Notes: generated by a model not told the origin, from the letters alone. 64,000 nucleotides of DNA from Hymenobacter coccineus (GCF_001816125.1 NZ_MDZA01000222.1:28923-92922); one strand, 5' to 3'. Positions 17,613 through 26,855 are shown, counted from the stretch's first letter. Translations and numbers: made by a program.

Positions 17613-18257
17613 ATGAGCGACTCTCCCGAACGGGTCAAACTGAGCAAAGAGGAAAAGGACCGGCGTTTCCAAGCCGAGCTGATGCCCATCATCGACCCGC
17701 TCTACAATTTTGCCTACCGCCTGACGCTGGACGAGGACGACGCCAACGACTTGGTGCAGGAGACCTACCTCAAGGCCTACCGCTTCTTCGAGTACTTCGA
17801 GCCTGGCACCAACGCCAAGGCCTGGCTGTTCCGCATCCTCAAAAACTCGTTCATCAACGATTTTCGGAAGAAAAGCAAGCAGCCCGCCAAGGTGGACTAC
17901 AGCGAAATTGAGGGCTATTACAACCCCGACGATGTGGAGGCCGAAGGCGAAATAGGGGCTTCGTCGTCCGACATGCGCCAGCAGTCGGCGCGCGATTTAA
18001 TCGGCGACGAAGTAGCTGGGGCCCTTAATTCTTTGCCGGTCGATTTTCGCACCGTTATTATCCTCTGCGACCTTGAAGGCTTTACCTACGAGGAAATGGC
18101 CAAAGTGCTTGATATTCCGATTGGTACGGTACGCTCGCGCTTGCACCGGGCCCGCAATTTTCTCAAGGACAAATTGGAGCGTTACGCCCAGTCGATGGGC
18201 TACGGCCACGATGAATTGCGCGCTACGGCGGAACTTCCCGACGATGAGAATGATTAG
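17613..18257 (+). CDS. ECF-family RNA polymerase sigma factor
   Basis: The 214-residue protein has region 2 (LYNFAYRLTLDEDDANDLVQ, then ETYLKAYRFFEYFEPGTN and AKAWLFRILKNSFINDFRK) and region 4 (LPVDFRTVIILCDLEGFTY, EEMAKVLDIPIGTVRSRLHR) of group 4 sigma factors, joined by an acidic linker. Both DNA-binding helices are intact. The next gene, 51 bases on, encodes a small HxxxCxxC protein of the type that inhibits ECF sigmas. The target promoters are unknown. Confidence 0.92.
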   Translation: MSDSPERVKLSKEEKDRRFQAELMPIIDPLYNFAYRLTLDEDDANDLVQETYLKAYRFFEYFEPGTNAKAWLFRILKNSFINDFRKKSKQPAKVDYSEIEGYYNPDDVEAEGEIGASSSDMRQQSARDLIGDEVAGALNSLPVDFRTVIILCDLEGFTYEEMAKVLDIPIGTVRSRLHRARNFLKDKLERYAQSMGYGHDELRATAELPDDEND

Positions 18258-18308
18258 CCTCTCAACTAGCAACTATATACTTATTCCCAGCCCTCCACAT
18301 TTTTTGTT

Positions 18309-18605
18309 ATGAACCCAGCCGCTACTACTTCCACCAATACGTCGGCTCCTGCCTCATCACCCGATGGCGGCCCCGACTGCGAACGCGTGAATACTGTTCT
18401 GGACCAACTGGCCGAAGGCCAAGTCATTACGGCCGAAGACGAGGATTTCCTCTACGACCACGGCACCGATTGCTCGCCTTGCTTCGACGGCATCGGCAAG
18501 CAACATGTGTTCATCGAGTTTTTGAATTCACGCCTTGGTCGTAAGTCCACGCCGGCCGGGCTCACGCAGTCCATCATGGCCCGCGTGCACGCCGAAATGG
18601 TGTAA
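18309..18605 (+). CDS. Small soluble anti-sigma candidate with ZAS-like HxxxCxxC motif
   Basis: The 98-residue protein has a low-complexity Thr/Ser/Pro start and then one cysteine (DCERVNTVLDQL, C24) and HGTDCSPC (H51, C55, C58). This spacing corresponds to the zinc-binding anti-sigma (ZAS) signature C-xn-H-x3-C-x2-C found in RsrA/ChrR-type regulators. There is no membrane helix, unlike most Bacteroidota FecR-type anti-sigmas. Its place directly after an ECF sigma gene supports a cytosolic, possibly redox- or metal-sensing anti-sigma role; this is inference. Confidence 0.7.
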   Translation: MNPAATTSTNTSAPASSPDGGPDCERVNTVLDQLAEGQVITAEDEDFLYDHGTDCSPCFDGIGKQHVFIEFLNSRLGRKSTPAGLTQSIMARVHAEMV

Positions 18606-18612
18606 AAGCGGC

Positions 18613-18620
18613 TAGCTTTG
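18613..18620 (+). promoter_or_regulatory. -7 box fused to gmk start
   Basis: TAGCTTTG, then CGCG, then ATG. The exact consensus with a four-base gap predicts a transcript beginning on the start codon itself. Confidence 0.75.
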
Positions 18621-18624
18621 CGCG

Positions 18625-19209
18625 ATGCAAGGCAAAATTATTGTGTTTTCGGCCCCTTCCGGGGCGGGCAAAACCACCATCGTACACCGGCTCATGCAGC
18701 GGGTGCAGGGGCTTAGTTTTTCCATTTCTGCCTGTACCCGCGACCGCCGCGGCCGGTCCGAAGTCAACGGCAAGGACTACCACTTCATCACGGCCCAGGA
18801 CTTTCAGGAGAAAATTCGGCACGACGAGTTCGTGGAGTGGGAGGAAGTGTACGAAGGTGCCTTCTATGGTACCCTCAAGTCCGAGATTGAGCGCATCTGG
18901 GCCAATGGCCAGCACGCCATTCTCGACGTCGACGTGAAGGGTGGCCTCAGCATCAAGGAGTTCTACAAGGACAGAGCCCTGGCTGTGTTCGTGCGGCCAC
19001 CGTCCATTGAGGCGCTGGGCGAGCGCCTGCAAGCCCGCGCCACCGATTCGCAGTCCAGCATTTCCTCGCGCCTTTACAAAGCCGCGTTCGAGTTGGCCTT
19101 TGAGGATCGTTTCGACGTGACGGTGGTGAACGATGACTTAGACCAAGCGTCAGACGAAGCCGAGAAGCTGGTGCGCGACTTCATTCAGGCCGAAACGGAC
19201 ATCGTATGA
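18625..19209 (+). CDS. gmk: Guanylate kinase
   Basis: The 194-residue enzyme phosphorylates GMP to GDP. It starts MQGKIIVFSAPSGAGKTT with the P-loop at residues 11-18, and has the GMP-binding SISACTRDRRGRSEVNGKDY and EWEEVYEGAFYGTLKSEI segments. It begins four bases after a -7 box and overlaps nadD by four bases (ATGA), so the two are co-transcribed. Confidence 0.96.
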   Translation: MQGKIIVFSAPSGAGKTTIVHRLMQRVQGLSFSISACTRDRRGRSEVNGKDYHFITAQDFQEKIRHDEFVEWEEVYEGAFYGTLKSEIERIWANGQHAILDVDVKGGLSIKEFYKDRALAVFVRPPSIEALGERLQARATDSQSSISSRLYKAAFELAFEDRFDVTVVNDDLDQASDEAEKLVRDFIQAETDIV

Positions 19210-19796
19210 GCCGCCGCGTGGGCTTGCTCTTCGGCTCGTTCAATCCGGTGCACACCGGCCACCTCATTCTGGCCGAGCATTTTGCCACCCGCACCAATTT
19301 GGCTGCGGTTTGGCTGGTCGTCACGCCTCACAACCCTTTCAAAGCCGCCAGCGGCTTGCTGCCCGAAGCCGACCGCCTGCATTGGGTTGAGCTAGCCATT
19401 GCCGGGAATCCGCGCTTGCGGGCCGAAGCCATTGAGTTTGAGTTGCCGCGACCCAATTACACCATCGCCACGCTCGATGCCCTTCGCCTGCGCCACCCCG
19501 GCACCGAGTTTGTGCTGCTGATGGGCGCTGACAACCTGTTAGGCGTGCCGCAATGGCACAATGCCAGCCGTATGCTGGCCGAAACAGACATCTACGTTTA
19601 CCCCCGGCCTGGGGCCCCTATGCCCGATATGGCGGCCTTCCCCCGGGTGCAGGTGTTGGAGGCGCCGCTGCTGAACATTTCGGGGACCTACATCCGGGAA
19701 TGCCTGCGGGCGGGCCACAGCATCCGTTACCTCGTACCACCCGTTGTAGAGCAAGCCTTGGCTGCCATCGACTTTCCGGGTGAAGCAGTGAATTGA
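19206..19796 (+). CDS. nadD: Nicotinate-nucleotide adenylyltransferase
   Basis: The 196-residue protein (GLLFGSFNPVHTGHLILAE) carries the nucleotidyltransferase GSFNPxHxGH motif and the C-terminal ISGTYIRE motif. It transfers AMP to nicotinate mononucleotide in NAD synthesis. Translational coupling with gmk is indicated by the ATGA overlap; the unit ends in a strong terminator. Confidence 0.95.
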   Translation: MSRRVGLLFGSFNPVHTGHLILAEHFATRTNLAAVWLVVTPHNPFKAASGLLPEADRLHWVELAIAGNPRLRAEAIEFELPRPNYTIATLDALRLRHPGTEFVLLMGADNLLGVPQWHNASRMLAETDIYVYPRPGAPMPDMAAFPRVQVLEAPLLNISGTYIRECLRAGHSIRYLVPPVVEQALAAIDFPGEAVN

Positions 19797-19841
19797 CAAA
19801 CCGGTGTCCAGGGCCCATGGCTCTGGGCCCCAATACCCACG

Positions 19842-19880
19842 AAAAAGCCCCGGCTGCACGTAGCAACCGGGGCTTTTTTT
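19842..19880. terminator. Bidirectional terminator between nadD and frr
   Basis: AAAAAGCCCCGG pairs with CCGGGGCTTTTT around a 13-base loop, with a T7 run on the plus side and an A run on the other. It serves the convergent nadD and frr units. Confidence 0.9.
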
Positions 19881-19896
19881 GGTAATAGAAAAGGCA

Positions 19897-20460
19897 TCAG
19901 ATGGTCATAATCTCCGATTCCTTCTTGCTCAGCGACTTCTCCACTTCCATGATGTAGCTGTCGGTAGCCTTCTGCACTTTTTCCTCGGCGCTCTTGATGG
20001 CGTCTTCCGAAGCGCCGTCTTTGAGCAGCTTGCGCAGGGCTTCGTTCACGTCCTTGCGGATGCCGCGCATCCGGATTTTGCCAGCTTCCGATTCGTTTTT
20101 GGCTTGCTTCACCAAGTCGCGGCGGCGCTCCTCGGTCATGGCCGGGATGTTGAGCCGTACCCCGTCGGCATCCGATATAGGGTTTAGGCCCAAATCGCTG
20201 GCTTTGATGGCTTTGGCTACCTCGCTCACCATGTTTTTCTCCCATGGCTTAACGAGGAGTGAGCGGGCATCGGGGGCCGAAATGTTAGCTACCTGGCCAA
20301 TGGGCGTGGGGGTGCCGTAATAATCTACCTTTAGGCCATCGAGCATGGCCGGCGAAGCCTTGCCGGCTCGGATGCGGCCCATTTCAACGCCCACGTGGGA
20401 TAGGGCCTTGCCCATCGACTCTACCGCATCGTCGAGGTAGAACTGAATTTCTTCGTCCAT
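19897..20460 (-). CDS. frr: Ribosome recycling factor
   Basis: The 187-residue protein (MDEEIQFYLDDAVESMGKAL) has the long-helix RRF sequence, including GRIRAGKASPAMLDGLKVDY, YYGTPTPIGQVANIS and the basic RRDLVKQAKNESEAGKI segment. With EF-G it splits post-termination ribosomes. It follows pyrH on the minus strand, the common pyrH-frr order, but the 97-base gap contains a hairpin. Confidence 0.97.
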   Translation of the reverse strand: MDEEIQFYLDDAVESMGKALSHVGVEMGRIRAGKASPAMLDGLKVDYYGTPTPIGQVANISAPDARSLLVKPWEKNMVSEVAKAIKASDLGLNPISDADGVRLNIPAMTEERRRDLVKQAKNESEAGKIRMRGIRKDVNEALRKLLKDGASEDAIKSAEEKVQKATDSYIMEVEKSLSKKESEIMTI

Positions 20461-20491
20461 TTTAGTTTGAGGTTGTCAGTTGTTAGCAGTT

Positions 20492-20543
20492 CGTCGGCCG
20501 CTGGCTATGGTTGGTTTCTCACTACAAACTAACAGCGGCCGGC
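20492..20543. other. Long hairpin between pyrH and frr
   Basis: CGGCCGCTG and CAGCGGCCG form the outer stem, and GTTGGTTT with AAACTAAC an inner stem. There is no clean T tract, so it may be an attenuator or processing site rather than a terminator. The flank at 20468-20490 (GTTGTCAGTTGTTAGCAG) resembles sequence before rpsG. Confidence 0.55.
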
Positions 20544-20556
20544 GGATACTAGGTAA

Positions 20557-21360
20557 TTAAGCTTGTTCCGGCTGGGGCCCCACGGTGGGCTGTAATGCGC
20601 TGTGTTTGGCATCGGGCAGCGGAGCCTTGTTGTTGCGGGCCGTGGCGGTGCCATCCATGCTCACTAAGGTGCCCATGGCTTCGCCGTTTAGTAGGCGCGC
20701 CAGGTTGCCGGGGGTATTCATGTCGAATACGATGATGGGCAGGTTGTTCTCCTTACACAGCGTGAAGGCCGTCATGTCCATCACGTTCAGATTCTTGGCA
20801 ATTACCTCGTCGAAAGTGATGGATGGGAAGCGCACAGCGTCGGGGTTCTTCTCTGGGTCGGCCGAGTAGATGCCGTCCACGCGCGTACCCTTTAGTACTA
20901 CGTCGGCCTCAATCTCGATGGCCCGCAGCGAAGCGGCCGAGTCGGTGGTGAAGTACGGCGAGCCGATGCCGGCTCCGAAAATCACCACGCGGCCTTTTTC
21001 GAGGTGGCGCACCGCCCGGCGGCGGATGTAGGGTTCGCACACCTTCTGGATGGTGAGGCCCGAAAGCAGCCGAGTGCTCACGTCGAGCTTTTCGAGGGCG
21101 CTTTGCAAAGCCATCGAGTTGATAACCGTGGCCAGCATGCCCATGTAGTCGCCCTGCACGCGGTCGAGCCCAAACGCTTCGGCCTGCACGCCCCGGTAAA
21201 TGTTGCCGCCGCCAATCACCACGGCCACTTGCACGCCGGTAGCGGCCACGGCCTTAATTTCAGAGGCATACTGCATCAGCCGCTCGGCGTCGATGCCGTA
21301 CTGCTGCTGGCCCATCAGGGCTTCGCCGCTGAGTTTAAGAAGAATACGGTGGTAGTTCAA
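20557..21360 (-). CDS. pyrH: UMP kinase
   Basis: The protein phosphorylates UMP to UDP and belongs to the amino-acid-kinase fold: [14 protein letters not shown] at the N-terminus, [28 protein letters not shown] and [20 protein letters not shown]. There is no ATG at the expected start. I choose the TTG at 21360, giving [13 protein letters not shown], which aligns with family N-termini; another TTG at 21390 would add ten residues. Length is about 267, slightly longer than usual because of a Pro/Ala-rich C-terminal tail ([12 protein letters not shown]). Confidence 0.93.
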   Translation of the reverse strand: MNYHRILLKLSGEALMGQQQYGIDAERLMQYASEIKAVAATGVQVAVVIGGGNIYRGVQAEAFGLDRVQGDYMGMLATVINSMALQSALEKLDVSTRLLSGLTIQKVCEPYIRRRAVRHLEKGRVVIFGAGIGSPYFTTDSAASLRAIEIEADVVLKGTRVDGIYSADPEKNPDAVRFPSITFDEVIAKNLNVMDMTAFTLCKENNLPIIVFDMNTPGNLARLLNGEAMGTLVSMDGTATARNNKAPLPDAKHSALQPTVGPQPEQA

Positions 21361-21423
21361 AATGCGAAGCGTTGGTAAAAAGTAAGACAAATGATAAATT
21401 CCGGCGCTGGGGCCCCCGGGGCC

Positions 21424-21927
21424 CTAGCTGAACTGCACCAGCAGCTGCCCTTTCTGCACGTTGTCGCGCAGGCCCACCTTGATGGCGCTCACCGTGCCGT
21501 CGGCCGGGGCCTTGAGGATATTTTCCATCTTCATGGCCTCCAGCACCAGCAGCGGATCGCCCTTCTGCACGACCTGGCCGGGCTGCACCCGCACGTCCAC
21601 AATGAGCCCGGGCATGGGGGCCTTTAGCTCGTTAACTTGCACAGCGGCAGCGTTACTCAAGCCCAGGCGCTCCAACAGCTGGTCGAACCGGTCTTTGGCC
21701 TGCAATTCGATGCGCTGGCCGTTGATTTTCAACACGAACTGTTTGGTAGCGTAATCGGCGCTCACCACCTCCGCATCGTACGACCGGCCACCGTGCAGCA
21801 CCTGGAAACGGCCAGGGGCCCCAGAGGTTATATCCCAGGCAAAAGCTTGCCCGTTGAGGCGCAGGTCGTCGGCGGCGCGGTAGTCAACCTCCCAAAAACG
21901 GTCGGGGCCGGTGCTGATTTGGAGCAT
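21424..21927 (-). CDS. Biotin carboxyl carrier-type protein (biotin/lipoyl attachment domain)
   Basis: The 167-residue protein ends in a biotinyl domain with VLEAMKMENILKAP, whose lysine is the biotinylation site, and LKAPMPGLIVDVRVQPGQVV before it. The N-terminal 90 residues resemble the linker domain of the decarboxylase/propionyl- or methylcrotonyl-CoA carboxylase gamma-type subunits of Bacteroidota rather than the AccB start. Partner carboxylase genes are not in the window. A near-consensus box TACCTTTA lies on the minus strand at about 21960-21967. Confidence 0.88.
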   Translation of the reverse strand: MLQISTGPDRFWEVDYRAADDLRLNGQAFAWDITSGAPGRFQVLHGGRSYDAEVVSADYATKQFVLKINGQRIELQAKDRFDQLLERLGLSNAAAVQVNELKAPMPGLIVDVRVQPGQVVQKGDPLLVLEAMKMENILKAPADGTVSAIKVGLRDNVQKGQLLVQFS

Positions 21928-22024
21928 GGGGAACGGAGCGGGTGGGGCAGGAGTGGGGTTAAAGGTAGCCCAATTCCCAAATTATTTCGGAAATTCCAGC
22001 GATTTTTCGTCCCTTATCGCCGCT

Positions 22025-24610
22025 ATGAATTACTTGCTAACGGGCCTTTGTGGGCTGTTACTGGCCAGTCCGCTAGGTGTTTGGGCACAAAAGGCGCGGC
22101 CTGGGGCCCCAGGGTCCGCCAGCCGGACTGTGCAGCGCCACAAGAGCCCCGCCGCCGGCGCTGGGGGCCCCACCGCCGCGCCGCTGGTGGTGCCCTCGTG
22201 GCTCCAATCGGAAGGGCCGTTGCAGCCGGCCGCCACCGTCCTCACCGAAGTAAACAATACCAAGCTCGACTTGCGCTTCGATTACCAGAAGCAGTACCTG
22301 CTCGGCACGGCCATTCTTACGCTGCGCTCGCACTTCTACCCGCAGAGCCAGGTGGTGCTCGACGCCAAGGGATTTGATGTGCAAAAAGTAGAGTTGGTGG
22401 GCGAGCGCAAAGTGAAGCCGCTGGTGTACACCTACGACAAGCGCCAGCTCACCCTCACCCTCGACCGCCCGTACTCGCGCACCGAGGCCTACCAGGTGCG
22501 CATTGTGTACGTGGCCAAGCCCAACGAGCTGCCCGCCGGTGGCTCGGCGGCCATCACAGCCGCCAAGGGCTTGTACTTCATCAACCCGCTTGGCCTGGAG
22601 AAGAACAAGCCCCGCCAAATCTGGACGCAGGGCGAGACGGAATCCAACTCGTGCTGGTTCCCGACCATCGACCGGCCTAACCAGCGCATGACGCAGGAAA
22701 TCAGCCTGACGGTGGAAAACCAGTTCAAAACGTTGTCCAACGGCTCGCTCATTTCCTCCAAAACCAACTCTGATGGCACCCGCACCGACTCGTGGCGCCA
22801 AAGCCAGCCCCAGCCGCCCTACCTCACTTCGATTGTGGTGGGCGACTACGCCATCGTGAGCGATGTGTGGCGCGGCAAGGCGGTAGAGTACTACGTGGAG
22901 CCGCCGTACGCCGCCACTGCCAAGGCCGTATTCGGCCACACGCCCGAAATGCTGGAGTTTTTTTCGAAAAACCTAGGCATGGATTATCCGTGGGACAAGT
23001 ACGCCCAAGTGGCGGTACGCGATTACGTGAGCGGCGCCATGGAAAACACCACCGCCGTCACGCATGGCACCAATGTGCAGGTAACGCGCCGCGAGCTGCT
23101 CGATGCCACCTACGCCGGCAACGAGACCATCATCGCCCACGAGCTAGTGCACCACTGGTTTGGCGACTACGTGACCTGCGAAAGCTGGAGCAACCTGCCC
23201 CTGAACGAGTCCTTCGCCGACTACGGCGAATACCTCTGGGCCGAGCACAAGTACGGCCCCGAAGAAGCTGCCTTGGTGCAGGAAACCAAGCTAGCCAGCT
23301 ACCTCGACGAAGCCCAGGGCAAGCGCGAGCCGCTCATCCGCTACCATTATAACGAGCGGGAAGATATGTTCGACCGCCACTCCTACGCCAAGGGCGGCCG
23401 GGTGTTGCACATGCTGCGCAAGTACGCGGGCGACGATGCCTTCTTCGCATCTCTCAACCGCTACCTAGTTCAGAACAAGCAGTCGGCGGTGGAAATATCC
23501 AAGCTGCGCACGGCTTTTGAAGAAACCACCGGCGAAGACTTGATGTGGTTTTTCGACCAGTGGTTCCTGAAGCGCGGGCATCCCGAGCTGCACATCAGCC
23601 ACAGCTATGCTGCCGGGGCCCTAACCCTGCGCGTGCAGCAGACCCAGGACACCGTGTACCAGCCCGTGTACCGCCTGCCGGTAACCGTGACGGTGTGGCA
23701 AAAAGACCGATCAACCGACTACCGCATAACCACCAGCAAAGCCGACCAGACCTTCTCGTTTCCTGCCACCGAGCGGCCCAGCTTGGTCAAGTTCGACAGC
23801 GAAGGCCAGCTGCTGGCCCAAATCGACGAAGACCGTACCCCCGACGAATTGATTTTTCAGTTCGACCACGCCCGGGGCTACTTGCAGCGGTCCGAGGTGC
23901 TGGAGTTGCTCCAGAACAAAACCGGTGAGTTGCCCATTAGCGCCTTATTCCGCGGGGCCCTGGACGACAAATTCTGGGCCATCCGCCGCACGGCTCTTGA
24001 ACACCTGCGCCGCTACCGGGGCCCCGAGGGTAGCGCCGTTCGCCAAGCCGTGCTGCGCGTGGCTACCACCGACCCCAATTCCCAGGTACGTGCCCAGGCC
24101 TTAGCCACGCTGGCCAGTTTCCCCGATAATGCCTACCGCAGTACCTTCCTTGCTGCCCTCACCGACAGCTCTTACATCGTGGCAGCAGCCGCTTTGGCCG
24201 CCGTCGCCAAAATCCCCGGCAGTGGCGTCCAGCCCCAGGTGGCCGCCCTCGACAATACGAGCAGCAGCGTGCTACTGCTGGCCTTGGCCGATTACTACGC
24301 GCAGAATGGGGCCCTCAACCAGTATGCGTGGTTCCTGCGACGCTTGCCCGATGTGGTCGAGGGCGACCTCTACCGCTACCTGCAAGCCTTCGGGGCCCTC
24401 ATGGTCAACATCCCGCCTGTCGAGCGCGACAAGGGCCAGCAGTTGCTCGAAGAGTACGCCCGCCACGCCTCTCGCTACGATGTGCGGCTGGGGGCTTATA
24501 AAGGCTTGGCGCTGCTTATGCCCAGCACGCCTGAACTCAAAGCCACCCTCCAGCGCATCCGCGAGCAGGAGACTGACCAACGACTTAAAGCATTTTACAA
24601 TTTGATGTAG
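22025..24610 (+). CDS. Secreted M1-family zinc aminopeptidase with C-terminal HEAT-like repeats
   Basis: The 861-residue protein starts MNYLLTGLCGLLLASPLGVWA, a signal peptide. The M1 catalytic domain has the exopeptidase motif SGAMENTTAV (about residue 337) and zinc site HELVHHWFGDYVTCESWSNL with LNESFADY supplying the third ligand (about 371-394). Residues from about 620 on are alanine/leucine-rich helical repeats (HEAT-like), typical of the larger Bacteroidota M1 enzymes. It likely acts in the periplasm or at the surface, trimming peptides. The upstream in-frame ATG at 21911 is rejected because it would hide the signal peptide. Confidence 0.92.
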   Translation: MNYLLTGLCGLLLASPLGVWAQKARPGAPGSASRTVQRHKSPAAGAGGPTAAPLVVPSWLQSEGPLQPAATVLTEVNNTKLDLRFDYQKQYLLGTAILTLRSHFYPQSQVVLDAKGFDVQKVELVGERKVKPLVYTYDKRQLTLTLDRPYSRTEAYQVRIVYVAKPNELPAGGSAAITAAKGLYFINPLGLEKNKPRQIWTQGETESNSCWFPTIDRPNQRMTQEISLTVENQFKTLSNGSLISSKTNSDGTRTDSWRQSQPQPPYLTSIVVGDYAIVSDVWRGKAVEYYVEPPYAATAKAVFGHTPEMLEFFSKNLGMDYPWDKYAQVAVRDYVSGAMENTTAVTHGTNVQVTRRELLDATYAGNETIIAHELVHHWFGDYVTCESWSNLPLNESFADYGEYLWAEHKYGPEEAALVQETKLASYLDEAQGKREPLIRYHYNEREDMFDRHSYAKGGRVLHMLRKYAGDDAFFASLNRYLVQNKQSAVEISKLRTAFEETTGEDLMWFFDQWFLKRGHPELHISHSYAAGALTLRVQQTQDTVYQPVYRLPVTVTVWQKDRSTDYRITTSKADQTFSFPATERPSLVKFDSEGQLLAQIDEDRTPDELIFQFDHARGYLQRSEVLELLQNKTGELPISALFRGALDDKFWAIRRTALEHLRRYRGPEGSAVRQAVLRVATTDPNSQVRAQALATLASFPDNAYRSTFLAALTDSSYIVAAAALAAVAKIPGSGVQPQVAALDNTSSSVLLLALADYYAQNGALNQYAWFLRRLPDVVEGDLYRYLQAFGALMVNIPPVERDKGQQLLEEYARHASRYDVRLGAYKGLALLMPSTPELKATLQRIREQETDQRLKAFYNLM

Positions 24611-24662
24611 AACAAGTTGCCTATTGTAGCTGAAAAAAGAATGGCTTTTTTGCTTCCATCCC

Positions 24663-24692
24663 TTGCCCCGTAAAAGAAAAACCGTAATTTTG
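24663..24692 (+). promoter_or_regulatory. Promoter of the tRNA-Tyr-Gly-Thr-tuf unit
   Basis: TTG (24663-24665), a 19-base spacer and TAATTTTG (24685-24692) followed by CACTTCC. Both elements match the Bacteroidota housekeeping promoter. Confidence 0.8.
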
Positions 24693-24779
24693 CACTTCCT
24701 TACGAAACACTACTACCACACGGTAATTAGTAAATCAGCAGGAATGCTTACAGGTAATCGACCGGTCAGCACCAAATTT

Positions 24780-24859
24780 GGGGGTATCGCATAGTGGCAA
24801 TTGCGGGTGACTGTAACTCACCTCCTTCGGGTTCATAGGTTCGAGTCCTGTTACCCCCA
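24780..24859 (+). tRNA. tRNA-Tyr (GTA)
   Basis: Acceptor stem GGGGGTA/TACCCCC, anticodon stem GGTGA/TCACC with loop CTGTAAC (GTA at 24813-24815), an extended variable arm and T arm ATAGG/CCTGT with TTCGAGT. The discriminator is A at 24859; CCA is not encoded. First gene of the tRNA-tuf unit. Confidence 0.93.
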
Positions 24860-24884
24860 CATTTATAATTATTGAATACCATCT

Positions 24885-24957
24885 GCGGGAGTAGCTCAGT
24901 TGGTAGAGCGGCAGCCTTCCAAGCTGCAGGTCGCGGGTTCGAACCTCGTCTCCCGCT
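24885..24957 (+). tRNA. tRNA-Gly (TCC)
   Basis: Acceptor GCGGGAG/CTCCCGC, D-arm AGCTCAGTTGGTAGAGC, anticodon stem GCAGC/GCTGC with loop CTTCCAA (TCC at 24918-24920), T-loop TTCGAAC. CCA is not encoded. Confidence 0.95.
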
Positions 24958-24974
24958 CATTTCAAACAGAATAA

Positions 24975-25046
<72 letters not shown>

Positions 25047-25205
25047 CACATTAGTTACAAGTCCTGTCGGCTCACCCGCTACGGGCATGCTCCACACGAA
25101 GTAAGCGACGCGCAGTTTTCCTGAACTTTTGGGGGCTGAGTTTCGCTTTCTTGCCGTAGGGGCCTATTTTTTAAAATTCACCACCCTCTTTTTTCAATCT
25201 TTACA

Positions 25206-26396
25206 ATGGCTAAAGAAAATTTCGACCGGTCCAAGCCGCACGTTAACATCGGTACCATCGGCCACGTTGACCACGGCAAAACGACCCTGACCGCTGCTAT
25301 CACGATGGTGTTGGCAAACCAGGGCCTGGCCGAAAAGCGTGACTTCTCCTCGATTGACAACGCTCCCGAGGAAAAAGAGCGTGGTATTACCATCAACACC
25401 TCGCACGTAGAGTACTCGACGGTTAATCGTCATTACGCTCACGTTGACTGCCCCGGCCACGCTGACTATGTGAAGAACATGGTAACTGGTGCTGCTCAGA
25501 TGGACGGTGCTATCCTCGTAGTAGCTGCTACCGACGGCCCCATGCCCCAAACCCGTGAGCACATCCTGCTCGCTCGTCAGGTAGGTGTGCCACAGCTAGT
25601 GGTGTTCATGAACAAGGTAGACATGGTGGACGATCCCGAGCTCCTCGAGCTGGTGGAGATGGAAATCCGTGAACTGCTCTCGTTCTACGACTTCGATGGC
25701 GACAACATTCCGATCATCCAGGGCTCGGCTCTTGGCGGCTTGAACGGTGACGCTACTTGGGTGCCGAAAATCAACGAGCTGATGGAAGCGGTTGACTCGT
25801 TCATTCCGATTCCTGCTCGTTTGACCGAATTGCCCTTCCTGATGCCAGTAGAGGACGTGTTCTCGATTACGGGCCGTGGCACTGTAGCCACCGGTCGTAT
25901 CGAGCGCGGCATCATCAACTCGGGTGAGCAAGTAGATATCCTCGGCATGGGTGCCAAAGCTGGCCTCAAGTCGACGGTAACGGGCGTGGAAATGTTCCGC
26001 AAAATCCTGGACCGCGGCGAAGCTGGCGATAACGTTGGCCTGTTGCTCCGTGGTATTGAAAAGGACGATATCCGCCGTGGCATGGTTATCTGCAAGCCCA
26101 ACTCGGTAACTCCTCACCAGAAGTTCAAGGCTGAGGTGTATGTTCTCTCGAAAGAGGAAGGCGGCCGCCACACCCCGTTCTTCAACAACTACCGTCCGCA
26201 GTTCTACCTGCGTACCACCGACGTTACTGGCATCATCACCTTGCCCGAGGGCGTGGAAATGGTAATGCCCGGCGACAACATCACCATTACTGTTGAGCTG
26301 ATCAGCAAAGTGGCAATGGAGAAAGGCCTCCGCTTCGCTATCCGTGAGGGTGGCCGTACGGTAGGTGCCGGTCAGGTAACTGAAGTGCTCGACTAG
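25206..26396 (+). CDS. tuf: Elongation factor Tu
   Basis: The 396-residue GTPase delivers aminoacyl-tRNA to the ribosome. G1 is [15 protein letters not shown]3 [12 protein letters not shown] and G4 NKVDM, with complete domains 2 and 3 ending [11 protein letters not shown]. Codon choice (GGT, CGT, GTA) is strongly biased and unlike the flanking GC-rich genes, as expected for a very highly expressed protein. It is co-transcribed with three tRNAs 160 bases upstream and closed by a terminator. Confidence 0.98.
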   Translation: MAKENFDRSKPHVNIGTIGHVDHGKTTLTAAITMVLANQGLAEKRDFSSIDNAPEEKERGITINTSHVEYSTVNRHYAHVDCPGHADYVKNMVTGAAQMDGAILVVAATDGPMPQTREHILLARQVGVPQLVVFMNKVDMVDDPELLELVEMEIRELLSFYDFDGDNIPIIQGSALGGLNGDATWVPKINELMEAVDSFIPIPARLTELPFLMPVEDVFSITGRGTVATGRIERGIINSGEQVDILGMGAKAGLKSTVTGVEMFRKILDRGEAGDNVGLLLRGIEKDDIRRGMVICKPNSVTPHQKFKAEVYVLSKEEGGRHTPFFNNYRPQFYLRTTDVTGIITLPEGVEMVMPGDNITITVELISKVAMEKGLRFAIREGGRTVGAGQVTEVLD

Positions 26397-26415
26397 TTCT
26401 ACTGACTAAAACGAT

Positions 26416-26452
26416 AATCCGCTCCCGCCTCCGCGGGGGCGGATTTGTTTTG
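26416..26452 (+). terminator. Terminator after tuf
   Basis: AATCCGC-n-CCCGC pairs with GCGGG-n-GCGGATT around a 4-base loop, followed by TGTTTTG. The -33 element of the next promoter overlaps its 3' end. Confidence 0.85.
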
Positions 26453-26474
26453 TCACCAAGTTGTAGTACCTTTG
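26444..26474 (+). promoter_or_regulatory. Promoter of tRNA-Trp-secE-nusG unit
   Basis: TTTG (26444-26447), 19-base spacer and TACCTTTG (26467-26474), followed by CACTCCC. Exact match to the Bacteroidota consensus. Confidence 0.8.
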
Positions 26475-26514
26475 CACTCCCGTTGGTAAAATATTGTCAT
26501 CGGGATTGTTCTTT

Positions 26515-26585
26515 ACGAGTGTAGTTCAAGGGTAGAATAGAGGTCTCCAAAACCTTTGATGGGAGTTCGAATCTCTCCACTCGTG
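26515..26585 (+). tRNA. tRNA-Trp (CCA)
   Basis: Acceptor ACGAGTG/CACTCGT, anticodon stem GAGGT/ACCTT with loop CTCCAAA (CCA anticodon at 26547-26549), T-loop TTCGAAT and discriminator G at 26585. The terminal CCA is not encoded. It precedes secE by 62 bases. Confidence 0.94.
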
Positions 26586-26647
26586 CATTTTGAGGCGGTT
26601 GCCTCGCATTCGGTTCATTTTTGCTGGCTTAGCCGGTCCCTACTGCA

Positions 26648-26842
26648 ATGAACAAGCTAACCAATTACTTCCGCGCTACTGCTGAGGAAATGCGCTATAG
26701 CGTGACGTGGCCCACTGCCATTGAGTTGCAAAAGAGCGCTGGGCTAGTGCTCATTGGCTCGTTGGTATTCGCTGCAGTCGTTGGCGTCATGGACGTTGCA
26801 TTCAATAAAAGCCTGACGGCTTTTTATCAGTCATTTCGCTAG
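26648..26842 (+). CDS. secE: Preprotein translocase subunit SecE
   Basis: The 64-residue single-span protein has the conserved amphipathic region (RATAEEMRYSVTWPTAIELQ) and one membrane helix (AGLVLIGSLVFAAVVGVMDVA). It is the minimal SecE type that clamps SecY. It lies between tRNA-Trp and nusG, the universal order. Confidence 0.93.
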   Translation: MNKLTNYFRATAEEMRYSVTWPTAIELQKSAGLVLIGSLVFAAVVGVMDVAFNKSLTAFYQSFR

Positions 26843-26855
26843 TCAGTATTAGAAG

